Below are positions 51,661 through 62,904 of a stretch of DNA of 64,000 nt, piece by piece. The DNA is from Vanilla planifolia (lineage: Eukaryota; Streptophyta; Magnoliopsida; Asparagales; Orchidaceae), in the NCBI GenBank assembly GCA_023846275.1, contig CM043870.1:7501527-7565526 (forward strand), read 5' to 3'. The notes under the pieces are model-generated. The model was not told the DNA's origin and made no database searches. It was given only the letters and a program-made list of their open reading frames with translations. Position numbers and translations under genes: made by a program. The stretch's first letter is position 1, and the number at the start of each line of letters is the position of its first letter.

Positions 51661-53720
51661 ATTTTTAGGTTTAGATAGTTAATACTACCTATTATGAGTT
51701 TAATATAATAATATGTAGATCTTTGTTAAATATTTTTCTTTTTGACTTAATTTATGACAAGTAGCCCAAGTTATCTCATTTTCATTTGTTTGGATGTAAA
51801 TATTTTACTTTAAATAATAAAAAAGGATTTAAATAAGTTTGATGCTAAGTTTGATGAAGAGATCTTTTTAGGATACTCATTTATTATAAGGTATACAATA
51901 AGAGAACACTAGTTATAGAAGAGACAATCCAGATTAAGTTTGATGAATCTCTTGTTGATGCATATAGTAGTTATTATTAGGATGATCATCTTGATGAATT
52001 AGAAGATTTAAATCTTAGAGAAAAAAATTAAAAGATTTAGTTGAAGGCAATGAACCAATAAAAGAAGAAAACCATATTGAAAAGTAATTAAGATATTCTA
52101 AGGATCATCTCAATGAGTTGATAATAACAAATATAATAGAAAAAGTTAAAACTAGAAATGTTTTTAATTATGTAGTATTTGTATTAAACTTTGAACCATT
52201 TTTTATGGAAAATGCCTTTGAAGATGAGTTCTAGATTGTTATAATGAATCAAGAGTTGGTATAATTTGAGAGAAATCAAGTTTGGGATCTTGTACCTAGC
52301 CCAAATGATAAAATAATCATTAATAAAAAAATGAGTTTTCAAAAATAAGCTAGATGAAAATGAAGTTGTTAAGAATAAGGCTAAACTAATAGCTAAAGAA
52401 TATTGTCAGGATGGAGTAGATGCGGATGAGACATTGCTCCTATAGTAAGATGGAGGTAATTAGGATTTTACTTTCTTATACATGCCATAAAGGATATAGA
52501 TTGTATCAAATAGACACTAAAAATATATTTTTAAATGGATATATAATGAAGAAGTGTATGTTGAACAATCTATGAGATTTGAGATACATGATAAGATAGA
52601 TCATATATACAAACTTAAGAAGATACTTTATAATTTGAAGCAAGCTCCAAGAGCTTGGTATAAAAAATTATGTATTTGTTTTCAAATGGATTTCATAGTG
52701 GAAAGATATATAATATCTTATTTTCTTAAAATTTAGTTGAAGGTCAACTAATATGTCAAGTATATATAGATGGCATAATCTTTGAAGCTTTCAATAAAGA
52801 AATGTGCATGAAGTTTACTAATTTAATAAAAAAATAAGTTAAAAATGAGTATGATGGGAGTGGTAATAATCTTCATAAGACTCAAGTAAAGCAAACAAGT
52901 GAAAAATATTTATTTCTCAAACTAACTATTTAATGATATTATTAAACAAATTTGGCTATATGAACATGAAGCAAAGGAAGACTCTCATTAGTACAAGCAT
53001 TATCATAAATAAGGAAGAAGCTAAAAAAACCTATTGACATAAAAATTGTTTAAAGAAATGATTAGTTCATTATAATATTAGACAACAAGTAGGCCTGATG
53101 TTTTGTTTAATGTAAGTTCGTGTGCAAAATTTTAGGCTAGACTTAAGAAATCACACTTATAAGTAATCTAGTACATCTTTAAATATCTTATAACTACTAA
53201 GAATCTAGGCTTATGATACCTTAGATGTAAATTTGAATTGATTTAATAATCTACATAGATACTGATTTTGCTAGTAACAAGACTATAGAAAGTGTACCTC
53301 TAGTATATGTTAATTGATTATTAGTTTATTAATTTCTTAAACTAGTAATAAATAAAATTAAGTGGCACTATCAATAATAGAGGTTGAGTGCATTACTTTA
53401 TGTAGTTATGTTGCTCAAGTTTTGTAGATTAAATAATAACTTTTAGGTTATGATTTATTATTTACCCAAATTCTAATCTTTTTTGATAATTCAAATGTAA
53501 TTTTTTTTAAAGATCCTAATTAGTACTGAAGAACCAAACATATAAAAATAAGAAATCACTTTATTAGAGAGCACTTACATAAGAAAGTGATTCATCTATC
53601 AAATGTTCTATCTTCTATTCAATTAATTAATATTTTCACCAAACCATTAACTATCAAATTTTTTTGTAGACTTAGATTGACCTTAAGTATAATAAACCTC
53701 ATTGAATAATAAAAAAAGTG
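51660..53720 (+). pseudogene. Copia reverse transcriptase and RNase H
   Basis: After the integrase tail (LSHFHLFGCKYFTLNNKKG, FDAKFDEEIFLGYS near 51780-51880) the RT reads FERNQVWDLVPSPNDK, NKAKLIAKEYCQDGVDADET, RLYQIDTKNIFLNGY and VYVEQSMRFEIHDKIDHIYKLKKILYNLKQAPRAWYKKL (52554-52736). The active site reads VYIDGIIF near 52760-52785 instead of YVDDI, so the second catalytic Asp is lost. RNase H follows with VALSIIEVECI, FFDNSNVIFFKDPN, TKHIKIRNHFIREHL and INIFTKPL near 53630. Dead, but easy to recognise. Confidence 0.8.
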
Positions 53721-53885
53721 GGGGAAACCTAGTGCTAAATTTAAGGAGTATAATTTATCCATTAGAGGGAGCTATAATGTTGAATATTGTATTACTTGGT
53801 TTGTTACTTTTATAAATGTTAATATTTTAACATTAAATTTTCTTTAATATTATACTTTTAATTCTAGAATTGATTTTATAATCCT

Positions 53886-53900
53886 CAAGGGGGTGATTAT
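53886..53900 (+). other. Copia polypurine tract
   Basis: CAAGGGGGTGATTAT stands directly before the 3' LTR start TGTATT. G-rich tracts of this kind prime plus-strand DNA synthesis in SIRE-type elements. Confidence 0.6.
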
Positions 53901-54066
53901 TGTATTCCTTGATGTTGTGATCATAAAACCAAGTTAAATATTATTAATATCTTATTGAGCTTAGTTTTTTATCAGTTAAATCTTAAAATGTATTATAGTA
54001 ATTTAGGTTTAATGGAGCAACCACTATAACATCTAAAGTGAATGGAGATTAAATCTTAACTTAATT
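53901..54066 (+). repeat. Copia 3' LTR, truncated after ~165 bp
   Basis: It aligns with 48211-48375 of the 5' LTR and then changes, at about 54060-54067, into TTAAATCATCTCTC. The latter is array sequence also present at 58950 and 63742. Confidence 0.75.
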
Positions 54067-54524
54067 AAATCATCTCTCATCCATCTCTATTATTATTTTT
54101 CTCATTATTCTACTCTTATCAATCAATGATGTTCTTTATCTCTCTTATAGAATAATTATCTCCCAATCAATTATCTTTTTTATGCCAATTAATTAACAAT
54201 ATTTAAAAAATCTCTTATACTTCATATTTTAATATACAATATTTATGATAAGTATATATTATATTATTTATATTTATCATATAATTTAATTTTTTATTTA
54301 TAAGAATGATAATATAATAGAAGAAAATCTTAGGTATTAATGTCTACATATAAAAAATAATAGTTTATGTAATTTTTATTGAAAAAATATTAATGTTAGA
54401 ATATATTATGGAATATATAATAAGAATAATTATTTTAAAAGTACACATTCTTGATAATGTAGAAACATTTGATATAGTTCACTATGTTTGAGATAATAAT
54501 CACATAAAAATGATTTTTTTATAT

Positions 54525-54643
54525 GCATGTACAACCATACCAACATTAAAGCTAGATCTCATTATAGCTCCAAAAGTATGCATGCTTTGACAAGAATAGT
54601 ATTGGGATAAGTGACCCTTTAAGAAGTCCTCATGTTGTACTTA
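54525..54643 (+). pseudogene. 5S rRNA-like pseudogene 1
   Basis: It aligns end to end with plant 5S rRNA (about 119 of 120 bases): CAACCATACCAAC for GATCATACCAGC, then AGATCTCATTA.AGCTCC for GGATCCCATCAGAACTCC. TATTGGGATAAGTGACCC stands for TACTAGGATGGGTGACC, and AAGTCCTCATGTTG for AAGTCCTCGTGTTG. The A-box region is badly changed (AAAAGTATGCATGCTTTG). Most changes are C-to-T or G-to-A. Confidence 0.85.
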
Positions 54644-55263
54644 TTATTAATAACATTTCTTTTTCTATTAAATGATAACTGATTTTATTAACATGTTAAT
54701 ATTAAAAAATGAAATCATTTTAATTGATAGTTTATAATTATTTTTTAGCAATCAATTATCAATAATAAATTTATAATATTATTATCAATTTTATATAATA
54801 ATAAATATGACACATCATATTATAGTAAAAAAACAACTTTAATATAGTTTAATATTAAGTAAAGTAACTTATATTAATGATAATAAATCAAAATCAATAT
54901 ATATTTATAACACTTTATATATGATGTGAATAGAAGTTTTAAAATATAGTAATATTATATTACAAAATATTAGAAATTTAAAATTATATAATTAATATTA
55001 AATATTATTTACATTTATTATTTATATTATGTCATATAAAAATAATATATTAGAAGAATTATGTTATTTATTATTTAATAAATATTTTTAATTTTAAGTA
55101 TGAATAAAATAATAGAATATTAATAGTTAAAATAATTTTTAAATATTTAAAATATTTTAAAAATGAAAATAAACCTCAAATTTTTAATATTTTATTATTA
55201 TTAAATATATATATATGATTAACATATTATATTTAATATTATTATAAATGAAATTATTAATAT

Positions 55264-55405
55264 TTAATTTAAATTTAATTATTTTTCTCTCCTTTTCTTA
55301 TCTCAATACTTCTCATTTTCCCTCACTTTTTTCTCTCTTTTTTCCATCTTTACTTTCTCATTTCTTTCTCTCTCTCTCTCTTATTTATTTATTTATTTAT
55401 TTATC
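55264..55405 (+). repeat. Pyrimidine-rich tract with (TC)n and (TTTA)n, array unit 1
   Basis: A C/T-rich tract includes TCTCTCTCTCTCTC (about 55366-55380) followed by about six ATTT repeats. Equivalent tracts lie at 58730-58990, 60075-60370 and 63540-63800. The open frames here (55248-55436, 60093-60401) are low-complexity Ser/Leu/Phe runs and not genes. Confidence 0.7.
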
Positions 55406-55789
55406 TTTTTTATGTTCTTTTTTTTGTTTTTATTAAATCTTCTTTTATCTCTATGTATTACCATTTTTTTATATTACTCTTATTAGTTTGTATTTTTTCT
55501 CTATTATAAAATTATTATTTTTTTATCTTTATTATGTTTTTTAAGCCCATCAATTAATAATATTTAGGAAATCTATCATGTTTAATATTTATGATAAGTA
55601 TTATTTTATTATTTATATTTGTTACATACTTTTATTTTTTATTTATAAGAATGATAATATAATAGATAAAAATCTTATATATTAGTGTTTATATTATAAA
55701 AATAATACTTTATATAATTTTTATTAATTTTATATAAATAAATAGTAATATTATAATATATTATGGCATACATAATAAGCATAATTTTT

Positions 55790-58000
55790 ATGTGATTCAA
55801 TTCAAATTAAAACATATGTCCATCCCCTACCAAGGTCGAAAAAAACTCCTTTAGTTAAAGAATTATGATAGGACGTTTTTCCATGCGGTTTGCCTCTAAC
55901 CTACCAATTTTTGTTGGTTCAACTATGACCCTGGTTTTTATAAGGTCAACCTTAACTCAATTTTTTATGAGATCAAATTAAACTCTAGCTTTCACAAATG
56001 TTAGGCTATCTAACCTAAAAGAAAAACAAAAATATAAAAAACAAATTTTTCATAAAAATGTAAATCTTTTTTATACTTGTTGATAAATATAAAAGAGCAT
56101 GAAAGCTCAAAATTAAAAGAGGAATTGAGAAAATAAAAGCATAGAAGAATTAGGATTAGTTAGAAGAATTTAGAATTTCAAATAGTCGGGCTACTAGAGA
56201 AAATTTATACCAATAGAATATGATGTAGCCCTTTTTTGAGATATTAAAATCTTGTTCACATTCATTAGTAATTTCATTTTTAATGGTTAAGTATTTATAG
56301 AAAACTTTTTGTCATAACTGTTAGAAAGTGTGGGAAAAGTAGTTACAAAAGCTGGCTCCAAATAGCTTATGAAAATCTTAAAATATTCTTCCAAAATGAT
56401 TACTGTAACACCATAATAACAGTTTGTTATTTTTTCATTAGGTGAGACTTACTAGAGCCATTGGATCAACATAGAGAAGATATCAGTCATCCAATCAATT
56501 GTTGTAAACACAGATGAGTTCTAGACGATTGGATCATGCTTAATTTGATGAGGGCCATTCAATCAAGTCAAATAAAATCTAAATCATTTGATTAATCAAT
56601 GATAAAATTAGGATTAAATTTGGATCATAGGATTCAAATGGGAGAGATCTAGGTCATCAAATCAAGGATAGATTATTTCAAAAAGTTAAAAAACATAACT
56701 ATCTGTTGAAGTTGAATGAGATAGTGACCATTGGGTTGATCAATCAATTATAGTGGATGATGTAGTAACTGTCTGATTGGCCTATCAAATGGATAGTTGG
56801 ATCAATTGAGGTCACTGTTTAAAGGTAAAGGCGATTTCCATGATGCGATCACAAAAAAGCACAATCAGATGGTGCTGAGCATTATTGCTTTTGGATAGAG
56901 ACCATCACAAGGGACATGGTCCCACATTATGGGAGTGTATAGTTATTTGGTCTTTAAAAGTATTCACCTGGCCATAACCTGATAGTTAAAGTTGGTTAGC
57001 TACTTATTTGTGCTCTCGAGATTTAATCGTGATGGACATACTCGTATTTGATGGGTTTATATGTGTTCAACCCGTCCCATACTTATATTTAGTTTTAATG
57101 CTTCCTGATTTGGTCCAATGCCTTTCCTAATCTAGTTTTAGAATTTTCCTTGAACCAAAATTGATCGACCCGATTTGGATCCAACTGTTTTTCCTGGCCC
57201 TATGCTCAGGGCTTAAGTTCGACATGAGATTTTTACATTCGGGCACAGCAGCAATTGTAATTTTATTTATTTATTTAATTAAGAAACTTTTAATCTAATT
57301 ATTTTTTAATGTAATCAAGATTTAAAAATAAACTAAAAAAAGAATTTGAGAAAAATACAAAAGTCCTAGGTTTTTGCTTAAGATAGACTTGGGACTTTTT
57401 CTTTCGGGCACATCTTAGGATGTGGCATAATTTTTTTTATTTATTTAATAATGAAATTTTTAATAGAATTATTTTTTTGATGTAATCAAGATTTAACAAC
57501 CAACATAATATAGAATTTGACAAAAATACAAAAATATGATTTAACAAAAAAAGGCTAATTCAAGAAAAGAATTATGTTAAATTAATGAATGGTTTAAGTG
57601 GGATTTGAACAAAGAAAAAAATTAAGATATAAAAAAATTAAATCCTCATTATTTACTAAATCAAGGAGATGATTAAACAATTTAGATGCCTAAATATGAT
57701 TTTAAATTGATACAAAATGTGTCTTAAAATAAAAAAGATAATATTCAATTTCATAGTAAAATAAAACTTTATCAAAGTTGATACATATGTCTTCAATCTT
57801 TAAAGCTTACTAAACACTCCATGGTGCTTTGATGATCACTAGTTCATAATATTCAAAATATATACTTGTTTCTTACATGTAAACCTATTTCATAATAAAC
57901 AACCCCATGAGAATAAAGGGAAAAATTTTAAGAATTGATGCATCAAACACAAGTGTGACAAAAAATAAATGTTTTATATTTTAGAAAATTTTAGAAACAG
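55790..58000 (+). repeat. Extra ~2-kb segment in long array unit, copy 1
   Basis: It aligns with 60870-62730 over its length. Shared landmarks in order are TTTAATTCAAATTA / TTCAATTCAAATTA, TTGTCATAAC.GTTAGAAA, AGTAGTTACAAAAG.TGG.TCCAAATA and AAAATATTCTTCCAAAATG. GAGAGATCTAGGTCATCAAATCAA and GACATGAGA.TTTTACATT follow. It is absent from the short unit. No protein family was read. The (GGATTC/GATCAA)-rich middle may be from an LTR element, but no LTR ends were found. Confidence 0.75.
57181..57530 (+). repeat. ~171-bp tandem duplication inside the 2-kb segment
   Basis: TAATCAAGATTTAA recurs at 57312 and 57483. Each copy is preceded by a GGGCACA..TT...GTGGCATAAT/TTATTTATTTAATTA stretch. The same duplication with a 169-base step appears in copy 2 (62041 and 62210). 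Confidence 0.7.
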
Positions 58001-58051
58001 TTTGCTATCTTCAAGACAATAATCAATCAACTACGATCTTATCATTTGCAT

Positions 58052-58140
58052 GCATATGTGACCACACCAGGATTATAGCATTGAATCTCATTAGAACTTA
58101 AAAGTTAGGTAAGCTTGGGCGAGAGTCCTCGTGTTTTACC
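58052..58140 (+). pseudogene. 5S rRNA-like pseudogene 2, C box deleted
   Basis: It reads through TGACCACACCAG, GAATCTCATTAGAACT and AAAGTTAGGTAAGCTTGGGCGAGAG, then jumps directly to TCCTCGTGTT. About 30 bases, corresponding to 5S positions 71-100, are missing. The deletion lies between two AGT triplets of the ancestral gene. The A box and intermediate element are well kept; the C box is gone. Confidence 0.85.
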
Positions 58141-59410
58141 AATTGTTTCACAGCAATCCTTTTTTTAATGAATGATAATTCATTTAAATAATATGTTGAT
58201 ATTAAAAAAATAAATTATTATAAATAATAGTTTATAATTACCATTTTAGTAATTAATTATTTTTAATAATTTTATAATATTATTATTAATTTTATATAAT
58301 AATAAATACCATACATCAAATGATATAATAAAATAATTATTTTAATATAGTTTAATATTGAGTAAAATAACTCATATTAATTATAATAAATTACAATTAA
58401 TTTTTATTTATAAATTTATATATGTAGTGTGTAAAATTATATCGTTAATGTTAAATATTATTTATATTTATTATCTATATTACATCATATAAAGATAATA
58501 TATTAGAATAATTATATTATTTATTATTTAATTAACTTTATTAATTTTTAAATATAAATAAAATAATATTCAATAAATAGTTCAAATATTCTTTAAATAT
58601 TTATAATATTCTAAAATAATAATAAATCTCAAATATTTTTATATTTTATTATAAGTAAATATTATATATGATTAACTTGCTATATTTAACAAATATTATA
58701 AGTTTAATTATGAATATTTAATTATTATTCAATTATTTCTCATTTTTTTCTCATAATCTCGTTATCTCTTATATTCTCTTATTTTATTCTCTCTTATTAT
58801 CATTCTCTTATTTAATCTTTGTTCTTTATCTTTTCATATTTTTTGGCTACTCTCTCTCATCTATCCTTTATTATTTTCTCATTTTTCTCTCTCTTTCATT
58901 TATTTATTTAGTCTCTCTATCACCTCTACCTTTACCCTTATTTCACTTTACTAAATCATCTCTCGTCCCTCTTTATTACTATTTTTCTCATTATTTTGTT
59001 CTTATCAATCAATGATTTTTTCTCTCTTATAAAATAGTTATCTTTATTTTAATTATCTTTTTTTATGCCCATCAATTAATAATATTTAAGAAATATCTTA
59101 TATTATATACTCTAATATTTAATATTTATAATAAATATATATTTTATCATTTATATTTATCATATAATATAATTTTTTATTTATAAGAATTATAACATAA
59201 TGAAAGAAAATCTTATGTATTAATATATACATATAAAAAATAATAGTTTATGTAATTTTTTTAATAGTTTTATATAAATAAAATATTAATATTAGAATAC
59301 ATTATGACATATATAATAAGCATAATGTTTTTAAAAGTACACATACTTGATAATATGGTTCATTATTTTTGAGACAATAATCACATAAAAAAGATTTTAT
59401 TTTTTTATAT

Positions 59411-59520
59411 GCATGTGCAACATTATAACATTAGATCTCATTAGAGCTCCAAATCTGAGCATACTTAGGTAAGAATAATAATGGGATAAATAACCCCTTG
59501 AGAAGTCCTCGAGTTACACT
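59411..59520 (+). pseudogene. 5S rRNA-like pseudogene 3
   Basis: It is the core of the short unit, most like copy 1. It keeps AGATCTCATTAGAGCTCC, AATGGGATAAATAACCCCTTGAGAAGTCCTCGAGTT, and lacks about 7 bases in the 5' third. The A box is degraded (AATCTGAGCATACTTAGG). Confidence 0.85.
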
Positions 59521-60869
59521 TATTTTTCATAACATTTTTTCTAATGGATGATAAATAATAACTTTATAATATTATTAGCAAGTTTATATAATCATAAATA
59601 TAACATATCATGTGATATAATAAAATAATAATTTTAATATAGTTTAATATTGAATAAAATAATTTATATCAATGATAATAAATTAGAATTAATTTATGTT
59701 TATAATAATATATATATGATGTGTATAAAATTTTTTATATATAATAACACTATATTATAAAATATTAAAAATTTAAATTTTTTTATTAATATTAAATATT
59801 ATTTATATTTATTATTTATATTAAATTATATAAAAGTAATATATTAGAATAATTATATTAATTATTATTGAATAAATATTTTTAATTTTAAATACTAATA
59901 AAATAATATAATATTAATAGTCAAAATGTTCTTCAAATATTTGAAATATTTTAAAATAAAAAATCCTAAATATTTTAATATTTTTTATTATTAAATATTT
60001 TATATGATTAATTTATTATATTTAATAGATATTATAAGTTTAGTTATTAGGTTTCAACTTTAATTTAATTATTTATTTTTTTCTATATCTTAATGTTTCT
60101 TATATTCTCTCACTTCCTTTCTCTTTTATTATCATTCACTATTTATTTTTTTTATTCTCTATCTCCTTATATTTTTTTGGCTTCTCTTACTCTACTATCT
60201 CTCTCTACTTTTTTAATTCTTTCTCTCTTTTATTTATTTATTTATTCTCTCTATCTCCTCTATGTTCTTTCTTTTCTTTTTTTATTAAATCTTTTTTTAT
60301 CTCTCTCTATTATTATCTCTTTCTCCATGTTACTCCTATCAATTCGTGTCTCACTTTCTTTGACAAAATTATTATCTCTATCTTTATTATCTATTTTTTA
60401 GCTCATTAATTAATAATATTTAAGAAATCAATCATTTTGTATAGTTTAATATTTAATATTTAAGTTAAACATATATTTTATTATTTATATTTATTACATA
60501 ATTTCTATTCTTATTTATAGGATTGATAACATAATAAAAAAATCTTATATATTAATCACTATGCTATAAAAAATAATAGTTTATGCAATTTTTTATTAAT
60601 TTAATATAAATGAAATATTTATATTAAAATTTATATTACATATATAATAAACATAATTTTTTAAAAAGTATATATTGAAGTGAAACAAGTGTGTTAATCT
60701 CATAAAAGTGTTGAATTATGGTTTAAAGCTATTTTGTTGATTTTTGGATTGTATTTATTTTCAAAAATTTATAATAAAAATAATTTTATGTTTATAGAAA
60801 AATTTGATTTACAAATATAATAATTTATAAATGTTATAATAAAATAAATGTTAAAATAGGACACCAAAA

Positions 60870-62730
60870 TTTTTTGGTGGTTTAATTCAAATTAGAACCC
60901 ACATCCACCCCTTATAGAGTTTGAAAAACTCTAATAAAAGAATTGTCATATGAGATTTTTCTTATGATTTATCTCTAACTCACTAGCTTTTGTGGGTTCA
61001 ATTTCAACCTGAGATTTAATGAGCTCAACCCTAACTCAATTTTTTATGAGATCAAACCAAACTTTAGCCTTTACAAATTTCGAGCCATCCAACCCAAAAG
61101 AAAAACAAAAATACAATAAGAAAAAAAAATTTTGAAAAAAATGTAAAACTTTTCAAATGCTTATTATTGAATGTAAAAATGCATGGAGAGCTCAAATTAA
61201 GAAAAGAATTAAGAAAATGAAAGCTTAGAAGAATTAGATTTGGCTAAAAGAATTTGGAATTTCAATTAATCGTAAGCCATAGGTACTGTTAAAGGAAATA
61301 TGATACAACTCTTTTTCAAGATTTTAAAATCTTTTTTTACTTTTATTAGTAATTTTGTTCACAATGGTTAAGTATTTATAGAAAATATTTTGTCATAACC
61401 ATTAGAAAATGTGTAAAAAGTAGTTACAAAAGTTGGTTCCAAATAACTTAAAAAGATCTTAAAATATTCTTCCAAAATGGCTATTACAATGGCATAATAA
61501 CAGCTAGTTATTTAGGTGTTATGCAAGATTAACTAGAATCTTTGGATTAACACAAAGGAGATATCAACCATCTGATCAAATGCTATAAAGGTAGATAAGT
61601 TCTGAATGATTGGATTAAGCTTAATTTGATTAAGGCAACTTGATCAAGTTAGATAAGATTTGGATCGTTTGATTAATCAATGGTAAAATTGAGATTAGAT
61701 TTAGATCGTAGGATTCAAATATGAGAGATCTAGGTCATCAAATCAAAGATAGATTATTTTAAAAAGCTAAAAAAATAATCCTCAAATGAAGTCAGACAAG
61801 TCAACGACCATCAGATAGATCAATCAGTTACAGTAAATGAAGCAGTAATTGTCTTATTGGGTTTAAGAATTTGCTCTGAACCTGAATGAATCAACCCAAT
61901 TTGGATCTAACTTTTTCTTGACCCTATGCTCAAGCTTAAGCTTGACATGAGAATTTTACATTGGGGCACAACCTTGGATGTGTCATAAATTTTTTTATTT
62001 ATTTAATTAAGAAAATTTAAATATAATTATTTTTTTGAAGTAATCAAGATTTAACAATCAATATAGCATAAAATTTAAGAAAAATACAAAAGCCCTATGC
62101 TCATGCTTAAGATTTGCCTGAGACTTTTGAATTCGAGCGCAGCTTAGGATGTGGCATAATTTTTTTATATATTTAATTAATGAAATTTTAATAGAGTTAT
62201 TTTTTAATATAATCAAGACTTAACAATCAAACTAACATAGAATTTGTCAAAAATATCAAAGTATGATTTAACCAAAAAAAAGAATGATTAAAAAATAACT
62301 CTATTAAGATTTTATTTTTTAAGTAAGATTTTAACGAAGAAAGGAATTAAGAAATTAAAAAATTGAATCCTATTTATTTGCTAAATTAAAGAGATAATTA
62401 AATAATTTAGATGCTTGAATATGATTTAAAATTGATACAAAAATAGTGTGCCTTAAAATCAACAAATTAACATTCTATTTCATAGTAAAATAAAATCTTA
62501 TCAAAGTTAATGTGCATGTCTTTAATCTCTAAAACTTGCTAAAAACAGTCCAACATGCTTTAAGTACGGATAGTTCATAATGTTCAAAATATATAGCATG
62601 TTCTTTATATGTAAAGTTATTTCACACTAAACAAGCACATTAGAATAAAATATAAGATATTTAAGCTTGATGCATCGAACACAAGTGTAATAAAAAACAT
62701 ATGTTAGATTATTTTAAAATATTTATTAAT
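60870..62730 (+). repeat. Extra ~2-kb segment in long array unit, copy 2
   Basis: It is collinear with 55790-58000, including the internal tandem duplication (62041/62210). Copy 2 is preceded by about 200 bases (60660-60860) that are missing from copy 1, so copy 1's left edge has been trimmed by deletion. Confidence 0.75.
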
Positions 62731-62785
62731 AATTCATTATTTTCAAGATAATAATCACACAATTATAATTCTTTATCATTTGCAT

Positions 62786-62904
62786 GCATGTGTGACCGCA
62801 CTAGTATTATAAAATTGGATCTCATTAGAACTCTAAAGTTAAATATGCTTGGGTGAGAGTATTATTAGGATGGGTGACCTCTCGAGAAGTTCTCGTGTTC
62901 TATA
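62786..62904 (+). pseudogene. 5S rRNA-like pseudogene 4, best preserved
   Basis: Full length at about 119 bases. It keeps TGGATCTCATTAGAACTCT and AAAGTTAAATATGCTTGGG (A box, usual AAGTTAAGCGTGCTTGGG). GAGAGTATTATTAGGATGGGTGACCT (intermediate element and C box, usual GAGAGTAGTACTAGGATGGGTGACCT) and GAGAAGTTCTCGTG follow. A TTTT run lies within about 10 bases of the end. The internal Pol III promoter words are nearly intact, so transcription is conceivable. Confidence 0.9.

Larger units (their letters stand above)
48211..54066 (+). mobile_element. SIRE/Maximus-like Ty1/copia retrotransposon, decayed, 3' LTR cut off
   Basis: The parts in order are 5' LTR from TGTACC (48211) to about 50128, primer site (50133), gag remnant, protease, integrase, RT and RNase H, a polypurine tract (53886-53900) and a 3' LTR start TGTATT (53901). 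The first ~160 bp of the two LTRs align well (GATCA.AAAACCAAG.TAAATATTA, ATTTAGGTTT, CCA.TATAACATC.AAAGTGAAT). The 3' LTR ends abruptly where the 5S-like array begins. The element sits in the broken end of a gypsy element, so it inserted into that element. Confidence 0.8.

Noticed and set aside
56835..56860. A possible fifth 5S fragment (GATGCGATCAC and AGCAC in a row)
   Set aside because: The match covers only the first ~20 positions and then ends. It lies inside the 2-kb extra segment, and the equivalent place in the second segment shows no 5S text.
60093..60401. 102-codon hydrophobic frame
   Set aside because: It translates a pyrimidine-rich tract of the array into Ser/Leu/Phe runs, and the equivalent tracts in other units do not keep the frame.
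54525..62904. Calling the 5S-like cores plain Cassandra TRIM retrotransposons
   Set aside because: Cassandra carries 5S in two LTRs a few hundred bases apart with a tRNA-Met primer site between. Here the spacings are 1.36-3.5 kb, and no primer site was seen after any core.
54525..62904. Calling the cores functional 5S rRNA genes
   Set aside because: All four differ from plant 5S at many conserved positions, and copies 2 and 3 have deletions. Only copy 4 keeps most promoter words.
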